A stretch of 17,628 nucleotides of DNA from Myxococcota bacterium (GTDB lineage: Bacteria; Myxococcota_C; UBA6777), in contig CAUJFU010000362.1 of assembly GCA_963169055.1 (NCBI GenBank), positions 1 to 17,628 on the forward strand. The letters run 5' to 3'. Positions within the stretch are counted from its first letter, which is position 1. Each line of letters opens with the position of its first letter. This document shows, in pieces, positions 7,240 through 14,911 of the stretch. The notes below the pieces were generated by a model. The model ran no database searches. It had not been told where the DNA came from and saw only the letters and a program-made list of their open reading frames with translations. Position numbers and translations under genes: made by a program.

Positions 7240-9674
7240 ACCGTTGCCTTCGCACCATGCGCCTTTTCCAAGACCACCCGACGCAGCCGCAACGCGTTGC
7301 TAATCACCGAAACCGAGCTAAAGCTCATCGCTGCGCTCGCGATCATCGGACTCAAGAGCAACCCGAAAAAAGGATACAACACACCCGCAGCCAAAGGAAT
7401 CCCCAAAGCATTGTAGATGAAAGCAAAAAAGAGATTTTGTCGAATGTTTTTCATCGTTGCTTGGCTTAGTTGATAGGCGCGCACCAACCCGCTCAGATCA
7501 CCGCGCACTAACGTCAAACTTGCGCTCTGTATCGCTATATCCGTCCCTGTCGCCATCGCGATCCCCACATCTGCCTGTGCCAAGGCGGGCGCATCATTCA
7601 CGCCATCTCCAGCCATTGCAACGACCTTCCCACCGCGCTGCAATTCCTCGATCACATCGCGCTTTTCACGCGGCAAGACTCCCGCATACACGCGAGTCAT
7701 CCCCAAATCCTTCGCGACGGCTTCGGCTGTATCTTTGTGGTCGCCTGTCAACATCACGATCTCGATCCCTGCCTGTTTGAACACGTCCAACGCACTCGGT
7801 GTCGTCTCTTTGATCGGATCACCCAAAGCGATCATCCCGAACAATTCTTGTTCAGAAGCCAGAAAAATCACGGTATAAGCCTTCGCTCTTTGCTCATCGA
7901 TCTTTGCTCGAAGTCCCGAAACATCGATCTGGTGGCGTTCCATCAAACGCTCATTCCCAAGCCACAAGCGTTTGCCTGACACCCGCCCCACGATCCCTTC
8001 ACCCGGTTGATTTTCCACATCTGTTGCTTCATAACGGATCGCGCCCTTTGCTTCGGCACTTTGGACGATCGCTTGCGCCAACGGATGTTCGCTGTGTCGC
8101 TCCAACGCTGCCGCACGTCCCATCAATGCAACTTCCGAATAGCCTCCTGAGGGAAAAATCCCCACCACCTGTGGCTTGCCAAGCGTCAATGTCCCCGTTT
8201 TATCAACCACCAACGTCGTGATCTGTTCCAATCGCTCGATCCCACGAGCCTCACGAATCAACACACCTGCATGCGCTCCACGCCCGCTCGCCACCATGAT
8301 CGACATCGGCGTCGCAAGCCCCAACGCACAAGGGCATGCGATGATCAAAACAGCAACACTATTGACAAAAGCGTACGCAAAAGAAGGCTTTGGTCCGACA
8401 ACATACCACACCACAAAAGTCAGCACCGCTGCGATCACCACGACAGGAACAAAAATCCCTGCCACGCGATCCACCACGCGCTGAATCGGCGCTCGCGTGC
8501 GCTGTGCATCCCCCACCATCCGCACGATCTGCGCAAGCAAGGTGTCTTCCCCCACCCGCGTCACCTCCATCAGCAATGCCCGCTGAGGCCCATTGATCGT
8601 TCCACCCGTCACCTCATCCCCCACACGCTTTTCAACTGGCAGCGGTTCTCCTGTCAACATCGATTCATCGACACGTCCCTCTCCATCCAGAATCTTTCCG
8701 TCAGTCGGTATCTTTTCTCCCGGACGCACACGCAGACGATCTCCAACACGCACTGCACGCAAAGGGATCTCTTCTTCTTTTCCATCATCGCCCACGCGCA
8801 ACGCAGTCGCAGGAGCCAACGCCAACAAAGAACGTAACGCCTCGGATGTTCGCTCCCTTGCCCGCAATTCCATGATCTGCCCTAACAACACCAACGTCAG
8901 GATCATCGCTGCCGATTCAAAATACAACGCAGGCATCCCCCCATGCCCATGCAAAGACACAGGAAAAATCCACGGAAATAACAACGCCACCAGACTATAA
9001 ACAAACGCAACCCCCGTCCCCATCGCGATCAACGTGAACATATTCAGATTCCATGTCACCACAGACCGCCATCCTCGCACAAAAAACACGCTCCCCGCCC
9101 ACAACACCACAGGCACCGCCAACATCCCTTGCAACCAGCGATTGACCGTCTGCCCCAACCACGCATCCAACGGACGCCCCGGGAGCATCTCACCCATCGC
9201 CAACAAAAAGATCGGCAACGTCAACAAAAACGCCACCCAAAAACGCCGCTCCATCTCTCGTAATTCAGCATTTTCGGGCTTTTCCATCGCCACCCAAGTC
9301 GGCTCTAACGCCATCCCGCACTTCGGACAGTCCCCTGCCGCATCCTCCAATACCTCAGGATGACAAGCACAAGTGTATTGTACTTTTGTCCCCGCTGGTG
9401 CTGAAAAACTCTCGGCTATCTTCATCTCTTTTTCTGGAACAACGGACGAACAACAACTCTCAGCCTTCGGCTCTTGCAAAGGCTGCTTCTGTTCTACCTT
9501 CGCTTCTGCCGAACCTCCACAGCCCGAATCTTCGGCCTGAGACTCCGCCTCCGCAGGTTTTTTCCCCGCAGCAGCGCAATAACAAAAAGACTTAACAAGT
9601 GCTTGATCCTCCAATTTAGGAAGCGTTTTTTTCTTTCCACTCGTTCGCAAATGATCGCTTTCTATCTCTTTCAT
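7236..9674 (-). CDS. copA: Copper-exporting P-type ATPase (PIB-1)
   Basis: This 812-residue ATP-driven pump moves Cu(I) out of the cytoplasm. The family hallmarks are present: CPC at 447-449 in membrane segment 6, the phosphorylated Asp491 in DKTGT, TGE at 341-343, His530-Pro531, and GDGVND at 689-694. The PIB-1 copper signature is complete: N748-x6-YN-x4-P in segment 7 and M783-x2-SS in segment 8. There is no classical N-terminal GMTCxxC domain. Instead there is a tail with cysteine pairs (CYC at 31-33, CGG near 52, CC at 74-75) and a short zinc-ribbon-like heavy-metal module ([20 protein letters not shown], about 101-125). The usual CPMHPEV is CACHPEV here. The start has an AAAGGAAAAGG ribosome site. 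It lies downstream of the MerR regulator and DUF3347 lipoprotein, with repeat copy 3 in the 259-base gap, so it is probably part of the same copper response. Confidence 0.95.
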   Translation of the reverse strand: MKEIESDHLRTSGKKKTLPKLEDQALVKSFCYCAAAGKKPAEAESQAEDSGCGGSAEAKVEQKQPLQEPKAESCCSSVVPEKEMKIAESFSAPAGTKVQYTCACHPEVLEDAAGDCPKCGMALEPTWVAMEKPENAELREMERRFWVAFLLTLPIFLLAMGEMLPGRPLDAWLGQTVNRWLQGMLAVPVVLWAGSVFFVRGWRSVVTWNLNMFTLIAMGTGVAFVYSLVALLFPWIFPVSLHGHGGMPALYFESAAMILTLVLLGQIMELRARERTSEALRSLLALAPATALRVGDDGKEEEIPLRAVRVGDRLRVRPGEKIPTDGKILDGEGRVDESMLTGEPLPVEKRVGDEVTGGTINGPQRALLMEVTRVGEDTLLAQIVRMVGDAQRTRAPIQRVVDRVAGIFVPVVVIAAVLTFVVWYVVGPKPSFAYAFVNSVAVLIIACPCALGLATPMSIMVASGRGAHAGVLIREARGIERLEQITTLVVDKTGTLTLGKPQVVGIFPSGGYSEVALMGRAAALERHSEHPLAQAIVQSAEAKGAIRYEATDVENQPGEGIVGRVSGKRLWLGNERLMERHQIDVSGLRAKIDEQRAKAYTVIFLASEQELFGMIALGDPIKETTPSALDVFKQAGIEIVMLTGDHKDTAEAVAKDLGMTRVYAGVLPREKRDVIEELQRGGKVVAMAGDGVNDAPALAQADVGIAMATGTDIAIQSASLTLVRGDLSGLVRAYQLSQATMKNIRQNLFFAFIYNALGIPLAAGVLYPFFGLLLSPMIASAAMSFSSVSVISNALRLRRVVLEKAHGAKATV

Positions 9675-9781
9675 TTTGGGTACCTTTTCCTTTCTATTTT
9701 ACATACTTTTCTATGAAACAAATACCACCCAAACCTCCCTCCCCAAAAGGCGTCTCTTCTGGGCACCACTTGTTGACAAAA

Positions 9782-9898
9782 CCCCGTGTTCGCGCCACTT
9801 CAAGCGGTGCCGCTGTTTGTTGAAAACACCTCTGGTCACCCCGCCAACACGGGGTCAAGGGGGCAAAGCTCCCTGCGGGGCGTGGGGTGGAACCCCAC
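9782..9898 (+). repeat. Structured dispersed repeat, copy 3
   Basis: A 9-bp perfect outer helix pairs CCCCGTGTT (9782-9790) with AACACGGGG (9846-9854). Hairpins GGGGGC-AAA-GCTCCC (9859-9873) and GTGGGGT-GGA-ACCCCAC (9882-9898) follow. It sits between the DUF3347 lipoprotein gene and copA, in antisense orientation to both, and could affect read-through or mRNA stability between them. Confidence 0.88.
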
Positions 9899-9933
9899 AA
9901 AAAATCCACACATCCTTTTAAACCAGTGAATTC

Positions 9934-10446
9934 TTATGGAGCAAGCGTATCTTTTCCACCACATTTCAACATACTTTTCCCCATATAAGGGTTTGCCATC
10001 TCTTGATCCAATTGAATCCATTTCTTGTAGCCCTTGGCCATCGGGCATTGATAAGCAGTCACGCCTTGTTTGCGCCCTGTATCAGTAGCGATCAACAGCA
10101 GCGTTTGTTTTGACATCTCACCGAAGGCAAGGCGGGCGGCGTCAAAATCCTTGGATGTTGCGACTTTCTGGGCTGTTTGTGTGAGACGTTGAAGCGTTTT
10201 TTGCTCTTCGCCCTTTGCGGCGTTTGTTTGCGTGGAGGCCATTTTTGCAAGCGCAGCACCACCTGCTTGTGTCGCTTTGAGATCGTCGGCAGCAAGGGCA
10301 ACACGCACAACTTCGTATCCTTTCAACAGCGCCGATGCGTCGACTTTTTGAGTAACAATTGCCGCACTGCGCTTGTCGACAGGGGGATTGTCTTTTTTGC
10401 ATCCAGAGATCCCGAACGCCAACAACACAAAAAGAACTTTCTTCAT
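9934..10446 (-). CDS. DUF3347-family lipoprotein, probable periplasmic copper binder
   Basis: The 170-residue protein begins with a lipoprotein signal (MKKVLFVLLAFGISGC, lipidated Cys16). A DUF3347-like helical domain follows: YEVVRVALAADDLKATQAGG, FDAARLAFGEMSKQTLLL, then the characteristic C-terminus YQCPMAKGYKKWIQLD...NPYMGKSMLKCG. The CPM, two Met and final Cys form a plausible Cu(I) site; DUF3347 domains occur alone or attached to CusB-type efflux adaptors. The start ATG has GGAGAG upstream and overlaps the regulator's TGA as ATGA, so the two genes are translationally coupled. Together with the downstream copper ATPase this supports a role in capturing or handing on copper outside the cytoplasm. 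The metal preference is inferred, not shown. Confidence 0.88.
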   Translation of the reverse strand: MKKVLFVLLAFGISGCKKDNPPVDKRSAAIVTQKVDASALLKGYEVVRVALAADDLKATQAGGAALAKMASTQTNAAKGEEQKTLQRLTQTAQKVATSKDFDAARLAFGEMSKQTLLLIATDTGRKQGVTAYQCPMAKGYKKWIQLDQEMANPYMGKSMLKCGGKDTLAP

Positions 10447-10946
10447 GTTTTCTCTCCGTTGTAATGACCGCATCGTTTGGTTCGATGTGGTGTTTGAGGG
10501 GGACGGCTTTGTGCAGACTTTGAGGCACAAGGCGAGTTATCTTCTCCTTCCAACGCACCCAAGATCGGGCAACCATCCAGAGGTGCATCGCCGCCATCAC
10601 AAGCCTGCACCAGCGCGCAAAGCTCGTCTCGGATCTGCGTCATTTCTGCAATTTTCTGATTCAAATCATCTATTTTCTCTTTAGTACGCGCACGGATATC
10701 ACCGCGTGTGCTTTGCGGATTCTCTCGCAACAAAAGCAGATCTCGGATCTCGTTGAGCGAAAATCCTAACATTTTGGCACGACGAATCCATCGCACTCGT
10801 TGGATGGCAGGACGCTGGTACATACGATATCCAGAATCCCGACGAGCAGGTTCTTCTAATAAACCTTCGCGCTCGTAATACCGCAGGGTTTGCACCCCAA
10901 CGCCCGCCTCACGGGCGACTTGTCCGATCGTCATCCATTCACCCAT
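10443..10946 (-). CDS. MerR-family heavy-metal-responsive transcriptional regulator
   Basis: The 167-residue protein has the MerR winged-helix domain (MTIGQVAREAGVGVQTLRYYEREGLL, then GYRMY), a coiled-coil dimer helix (about 85-112) and a metal-binding loop with Cys116 and Cys126 (AC-x9-CPIL), longer than CueR's C-x7-C; further cysteines lie at 110 and 140. At the position of CueR Ser77, which helps select monovalent copper, it has Arg81 by ungapped alignment; divalent-metal sensors usually have Cys there. The ATG at 10946 has AAAGGAGG five bases upstream. The gene is first in a minus-strand operon with a DUF3347 lipoprotein and copA, so copper is the likeliest signal, although the operator (11093-11123) resembles those of Pb/Cd/Zn sensors. 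It probably activates its own operon by twisting the long-spaced promoter. Confidence 0.92.
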   Translation of the reverse strand: MGEWMTIGQVAREAGVGVQTLRYYEREGLLEEPARRDSGYRMYQRPAIQRVRWIRRAKMLGFSLNEIRDLLLLRENPQSTRGDIRARTKEKIDDLNQKIAEMTQIRDELCALVQACDGGDAPLDGCPILGALEGEDNSPCASKSAQSRPPQTPHRTKRCGHYNGEKT

Positions 10947-10968
10947 ATCCGCCTCCTTTCCATCGTGG

Positions 10969-11084
10969 GGTCTTCCATCTTTATCCCACCTCGCCATCCA
11001 ACCCAACGGTTGCGCCGAGAATGTGGTCATTTCTTATGCCTTCGAGGTCTTCTATCTTTATCCCGCCTCGCCATTCAACCCAAC
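10969..11084 (-). repeat. Duplicated 39-bp segment in the merR leader
   Basis: Bases 10969-11007 and 11046-11084 match at 36 of 39 positions (shared GCCTCGCCAT-like core and CAACCCAAC end) at a 77-base offset. The similarity continues loosely to CTTAT next to the promoter -10. The copies lie between the MerR-type promoter and the merR start, so the transcript should carry both. Confidence 0.8.
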
Positions 11085-11092
11085 TGCGCTAC

Positions 11093-11123
11093 TTCTTATC
11101 CCTATAGCAAACTATAGAGTCAA
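11093..11123 (-). promoter_or_regulatory. MerR-type metal-responsive promoter/operator
   Basis: On the minus strand, -35 TTGACT (11123-11118) and -10 TAAGAA (11098-11093) are separated by 19 bases instead of the usual 17, the hallmark of MerR-activated promoters. The spacer holds the dyad CTATAG-TTTG-CTATAG, nearly symmetric out to CTCTATAG/CTATAGGG. The layout resembles published PbrR/CadR-type operators. It points to the merR gene about 150 bases downstream and so probably controls the regulator, lipoprotein and copper ATPase. It could also affect the divergent DUF819 gene at 11229. Confidence 0.85.
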
Positions 11124-11228
11124 GCACTTTCTTTCGACGATGTTTTGTTTTTCGCGCTTTGCTTGTGGTATCGTGCAGGGCCGACACGGATTCGTGAGGG
11201 TCTCCGACAAACATATCAAGGAGGTTCG

Positions 11229-12404
11229 ATGGACACAGCAAAGATCGCAGCAGGCTTGTTTCAAGCGCTCTACACCTTTGGATTCCCCGTCTTGGCGCTT
11301 TGGATGGCGCGGCGAATCAAGCTCGCCGAAGTCTTGGGGCCTGTCGTGTTGTGTTATGGCTTTGGGATCGCGGCCGCCAACCTCGGAGCATGGTTTCCAC
11401 GCAACCCAGCACTCTCCAAAGAGTTTTACGAAAATACCGTCCCGATCGCGATCCCCCTGTTGTTGTTTTCTACAGACTTTCCTCGCTGGTTACGGACTTC
11501 TCGGACAACGATGATCAGTTTTTTAGGAATGATCGTTGCAGTTTTGGTCAGCGCCTCAGCGACTTATTGGCTGCTTGGGCATCAAGTCGAAGAAGCTCAC
11601 AAAGTCTCGGGGATGTTGGTCGGGATGTACACGGGCGGAACCCCCAATATGAACGCCATCGGGCTCGCCTTGGATACGAAAAAGCACATCTTTCCGCTGG
11701 TCAACGGCGCAGATATCGTCTTGGGCGGGCTGTATTTTTTCTTTTTGCTGTCTTTTGCCAAACCGCTATTGCAGTGGGTCTTGCCCCCTTATCCAACGCC
11801 CGTCGCCGTCGATGCCTCTGATCTAGGAGAAGAGGTCGAAGCAGCGGCGCACACTCCGACGCACCACTTTTCATGGCGCGACAATCTCGGAGATCTGACC
11901 AAGGCTTTGCTCTTGGCCGTTGCAATCGTCGGAGCGAGCGTTGGGGTCAGCATGGTGCTGATGCAAGCCCTTGATGTTGCCGTGATCATCTTGGCACTGA
12001 CGACACTTGGCGTCGCATGCTCTTTTGTGCCACGCATCCGCACTTTACGAGGCAGTTATGAGCTAGGCGATTATCTCTTGCTTTGTTTTGCAACAGCGCT
12101 CGGAACCTCTGTGAATTTTTCTGAAATCTTTCAGATGAATATCGCCGCTTTTTTCCTTTACACCGCGTCGATCATGTTCGGAGCGCTGGCTCTGCACTTG
12201 TTGTTTGCGATCGTATTGCGCATCGACGTAGACACCGCGATCATTACCTCCACCGCAGGAATCTTTGGCCCTGCGTTCATTCCTGCGGTCGTTCGGGCTT
12301 TAAATAATCGCGAAGTATTGATCTCGGGTTTAACCACAGGACTCGTGGGTTACGCTATCGGAAATTATCTGGGGATCTGGCTTGCCAAATTCTTAGGCGG
12401 ATGA
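11229..12404 (+). CDS. DUF819-family integral membrane protein
   Basis: The 391-residue protein has about ten hydrophobic helices and matches the DUF819 (COG5505, YjcL-like) family by eye: WFPRNPALSKEFYENTVPIAIPLLLFSTD near the N-terminus, GMYTGGTPNMNAIGLAL in the middle, and TSTAGIFGPAFIPAVVRAL with the GLTTGLVGYAIGNYLG end. These are transporter-like inner-membrane proteins whose substrate is not established. The central hydrophilic loop (DLGEEVEAAAHTPTHH) carries acidic and His residues. The ATG at 11229 has AAGGAGG with a 4-base spacer. It is divergent from the metal-response operon, and convergent with homoserine dehydrogenase with only 11 bases between stop codons. I see no own promoter I trust. 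Confidence 0.88.
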   Translation: MDTAKIAAGLFQALYTFGFPVLALWMARRIKLAEVLGPVVLCYGFGIAAANLGAWFPRNPALSKEFYENTVPIAIPLLLFSTDFPRWLRTSRTTMISFLGMIVAVLVSASATYWLLGHQVEEAHKVSGMLVGMYTGGTPNMNAIGLALDTKKHIFPLVNGADIVLGGLYFFFLLSFAKPLLQWVLPPYPTPVAVDASDLGEEVEAAAHTPTHHFSWRDNLGDLTKALLLAVAIVGASVGVSMVLMQALDVAVIILALTTLGVACSFVPRIRTLRGSYELGDYLLLCFATALGTSVNFSEIFQMNIAAFFLYTASIMFGALALHLLFAIVLRIDVDTAIITSTAGIFGPAFIPAVVRALNNREVLISGLTTGLVGYAIGNYLGIWLAKFLGG

Positions 12405-12415
12405 TCGCCATAAGT

Positions 12416-13720
12416 TTAGGTAAGAGTCTCGATACGCAGCATCTGCGGAGGCTCTAAGACGGCGTCTAGCTTCGCAATAGACTGGAGCGCCCGCTGCATC
12501 GCGGCTTCGTTGGTTTCGTGCGTGGTAAAGACCACAGGAACGGCTTCTCCGGGCGCACGGCCCCGTTGAAGCAAGGCTTCAAGAGAGACTTGCTCATCAC
12601 GCAAGATCGCTGAAACATCGGCGATCACACCGGGGCGATCGACCACCATCAGCCGAACATAATACATCCCCACCCGCTGCGCCAACGGCACCCCACGAAA
12701 CGCCGAGAGCAACGTAGCGCGCACCCCAAACAACGGACTCGTGTTGCCTCGTGCAATATCGATTAGATCCGCCACCACCGCCGAAGCTGTCGGCCCTGCC
12801 CCCGCGCCTCGACCTTCCATCACGATCTTGTCCACAAAGTCCCCATGCACCACCACTCCGTTAAACACGCCGTCGACTTTTGCGATCGGTGCGTGCTTTG
12901 GAACCATGCAAGGATGAACCCGTTGCTCGATGCGACCGTCCTGATGGCGTTTTGCGATCCCCAACAGCTTGATCCGATAACCAAGCTCCGCAGCATAAGC
13001 GATATCCACAGCGCTGACCTTCCGAATCCCCTCGACATACACCTCCGAAAAACACACCTCTGTCCCAAAAGCCATCGCAGACAACAGCGCCAACTTGTGC
13101 GCTGCATCGATCCCATCCACATCAAAGCTCGGATCAGCCTCTGCGTAGCCAAGCTGCTGGGCCTCTCTTAAGATATCCTCAAAGCCCCGCCCCGTCTCTT
13201 GCATCTCCGTCAAAATGTAATTGCACGTCCCGTTAAGGATGCCGTGTAAGGCGTCTAGCCGATTGGCCGCAAGACCCTCTCGCAATGCTTTCAAAACGGG
13301 GATTCCGCCCGCAACAGCAGCCTCTGCACAAATCGGTGTTTGATATCGTTCCTCCAACCGCGCAAGCGACAACCCATGCACCGCAAGCAAAGCTTTGTTG
13401 GCCGTCACCACAGGCTTTCGATGTTCGAGTGCTGCTTCGATCAGCGCCTTCGCAGGATCGCCTGAACCGCCCATCACTTCGACCACCACATCCACTTCAT
13501 CCGCAGAGGCCAACGCCACGGGGTCGTCGTACCATCGCGCATCACCCAGATCGAACCCGCGCTGCTTGTCGCGATCACGCGCACAAACGGCTGTGATCAC
13601 GATCTCCTTTCCGCTTCGCATCGCCAGCACTTGAGCGTTTTGCTCCAACAAACGACACACACCCCCTCCCACCGTCCCAAGCCCCGCAAGACCCACGCGC
13701 AACCGTTCATACGCCATCAT
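12416..13720 (-). CDS. hom: Homoserine dehydrogenase
   Basis: The enzyme (EC 1.1.3.- is not meant; the class is EC 1.1.1.3) reduces aspartate semialdehyde to homoserine with NAD(P)H, the branch step towards threonine and methionine. The 434 residues show an N-terminal dinucleotide fold (GLAGLGTVGGG, about 10-20), VTANKALLA with Lys109, the GILNGTCNYILTEM substrate region (about 160-173), and GYAEADPSFDVDGIDAAHKL with Asp205 and Lys209 at the spacing of the catalytic Asp/Lys pair. A C-terminal ACT domain (about 350-430, VVDRPGVIADVSAIL) suggests feedback control by an amino acid, normally threonine. ATG 13720 has AAGGAG five bases upstream. The frame continues 67 codons further up through repeat copy 4, which is not protein-like. 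It follows the selenoprotein gene with repeat copy 4 between. Confidence 0.96.
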   Translation of the reverse strand: MMAYERLRVGLAGLGTVGGGVCRLLEQNAQVLAMRSGKEIVITAVCARDRDKQRGFDLGDARWYDDPVALASADEVDVVVEVMGGSGDPAKALIEAALEHRKPVVTANKALLAVHGLSLARLEERYQTPICAEAAVAGGIPVLKALREGLAANRLDALHGILNGTCNYILTEMQETGRGFEDILREAQQLGYAEADPSFDVDGIDAAHKLALLSAMAFGTEVCFSEVYVEGIRKVSAVDIAYAAELGYRIKLLGIAKRHQDGRIEQRVHPCMVPKHAPIAKVDGVFNGVVVHGDFVDKIVMEGRGAGAGPTASAVVADLIDIARGNTSPLFGVRATLLSAFRGVPLAQRVGMYYVRLMVVDRPGVIADVSAILRDEQVSLEALLQRGRAPGEAVPVVFTTHETNEAAMQRALQSIAKLDAVLEPPQMLRIETLT

Positions 13721-13763
13721 CACGACTCCTTCTTTTGTACGATTCACACAATTCAATAAACGT

Positions 13764-13882
13764 GTGGGGTTCCACCCCACGCCCCGCAAGGGAACTTCGT
13801 CCCCTTGACCCCTGTGTCGGCGGAAGAAACAGGCGTTTTTCAAACAAACATCTGCACCGCTTGAAACGCCGCGAACACGGGT
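13764..13882 (-). repeat. Structured dispersed repeat, copy 4
   Basis: Read on the minus strand, it has AACACGGGT/its partner near 13874-13882 and 13808-13818, a hairpin GGGGAC-GAA-GTTCCC (13804-13790), and GTGGGGT-GGA-ACCCCAC in reverse (13780-13764). Its interior resembles copy 3 closely (TTCAAGCGGTGC, TGTTTGTT). Compared with copies 2 and 3, the first stem differs by substitutions that still pair. It lies in the gap between the selenoprotein and hom. Confidence 0.88.
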
Positions 13883-13941
13883 TTGTTGCCAACTGCCCCC
13901 TCTTTTTTTCGCAAGATCCATTCGTTTGATATGAATCTTGG

Positions 13942-14625
13942 TTAGAGAGATTGGTCTTGCTCTTTATCCTGCTTTTTCGTTTTTACAGGACGCCTTGGTT
14001 CGAGAGGTCGCATCGTTGGGCGTTTTCCTGTCGGTTGCTTGCGCACAAGATTACGCTGGAGCAGATGCAGCGCGGGAGATTGGACTTTAGCGGGCTTGAT
14101 CTCGTAAATCTCGCCCTTGTATCTCGGCAGTTTCTTGATACCGTCCAAAATCGCTTGTGCGCCTTTTGGGCTACAAAGTGGCTTGCTTGCCCGCACAAAA
14201 GCGGCTTTTTTAAAATACGAAACATCGACTTGCAACACACCTTTGACTTCGCGGATGGCCTGCGACACGCGCAGGGGACAAGCCGAACTTCAGGTCATGC
14301 CTTCCACCAAGATGATGATATCACACGCATCTTTCGGGATCTTTGCCATCACAGCGAGACGGGCTGCGTTGGGCTTCACCAACACTTGCCTGTGCGTATG
14401 CGACGCCTTCCACCCTCCAAAACCCGACGCAGCCGAAGTTCCGCTCGCAGAGGCCCCATGCCTTCTCAGATCCATCGGACCTTGCGCACCATAGACGCGA
14501 TGTCCTTGCGAACGCGCCGTGATCGCCCGTCCTTCCGATAGAATCAAATGACTTTTGTCCCACCACGCCATCCAAATCGCCAGAATCCCCAGCCCTCCGG
14601 CCAAAGACCACTTCTTCCATGCCAT
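13942..14625 (-). CDS. Predicted selenoprotein with HMA/MerP-like metal-binding domain (in-frame UGA = Sec112)
   Basis: Read through one TGA (14292-14290), this gives 227 residues. ATG 14625 has AAGGAG seven bases upstream. An N-terminal membrane or signal segment (SLAGGLGILAIWMAWW, about 7-22) is followed by a Gly/Ser/His linker. A ferredoxin-like heavy-metal-associated domain then starts at VLVKPNAARLAV..., with GMT-Sec112-SSA-Cys116-P where HMA/MerP proteins have GMTCxxCP, then AIREVKGVLQVDVSYFKKAAFVRA. A Lys/Arg-rich tail of about 30 residues ends it. TGA replaces exactly the first metal-binding cysteine, although the spacing is Sec-x3-Cys rather than the usual C-x2-C. A SECIS-like hairpin lies just downstream. 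The parts on either side are open in the same frame, and the downstream part alone has only a GTG in the hairpin loop without a ribosome site. A nonsense-mutated pseudogene is the alternative. The role is probably binding of a soft metal at the membrane or periplasm. Confidence 0.78.
14259..14292 (-). promoter_or_regulatory. Candidate bacterial SECIS with its UGA codon
   Basis: After the UGA (14292-14290) come 20 bases, then the loop CGTGT (14269-14265) closed by a perfect 6-bp stem CCTGCG (14275-14270) and CGCAGG (14264-14259). Bacterial SECIS elements sit inside the coding region roughly 16-37 bases past the UGA, with a small apical loop having G in its first two positions; this one has G second. 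UUCGG just after the UGA may form a bulged lower helix with CCGCGAA. Confidence 0.75.
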
Positions 14626-14680
14626 CCAAACACTCCTTCCCTATGAATGGTTCGGCGTTTCTGCCAACACACCTCTTGCG

Positions 14681-14709
14681 GTGGTAGCGCGTCGCCCGCT
14701 CGCTGTCAA
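14681..14709 (-). promoter_or_regulatory. Possible sigma-70-like promoter of the selenoprotein gene
   Basis: On the minus strand TTGACA (14709-14704) is a perfect -35 and a 17-base spacer leads to TACCAC (14686-14681), a poor -10. Transcription would begin about 50 bases before the selenoprotein ATG. The position suits, but the -10 is weak and the spacer is GC-rich. Confidence 0.35.
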
Positions 14710-14911
14710 CTACGCCATCCTCCTTTCGTTTTTCTCTTTGTCTCTCCTGCTCTCTTTGTTTCATGCTTGTTATCCGCATCCACAACGATCCCACGATTTC
14801 CTCTTCAAAGACTTCTTTGCTCAAAAGAGAATCTCTCTTATAGGATAGGAGTTGCGCAGTTGGAAAAAGTGTGTAGTGAAGAACGCATGGCTTGAAAAAA
14901 CGGAGGAAGAG

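Noticed and set aside
1425-13882. The four repeats as a CRISPR array or IS ends
   Set aside because: They are kilobases apart, too long for CRISPR repeats, and no transposase or clear target duplications flank them.
13721-13921. 67-codon N-terminal extension of homoserine dehydrogenase
   Set aside because: It translates repeat copy 4, and the internal ATG has AAGGAG at ideal spacing right before the nucleotide-binding fold.
13942-14268. Separate 108-residue gene starting at GTG 14268
   Set aside because: Its start lies within the loop and stem of the SECIS-like hairpin, it has no ribosome site, and it would begin in the middle of an HMA domain. Joining through the TGA explains it better.
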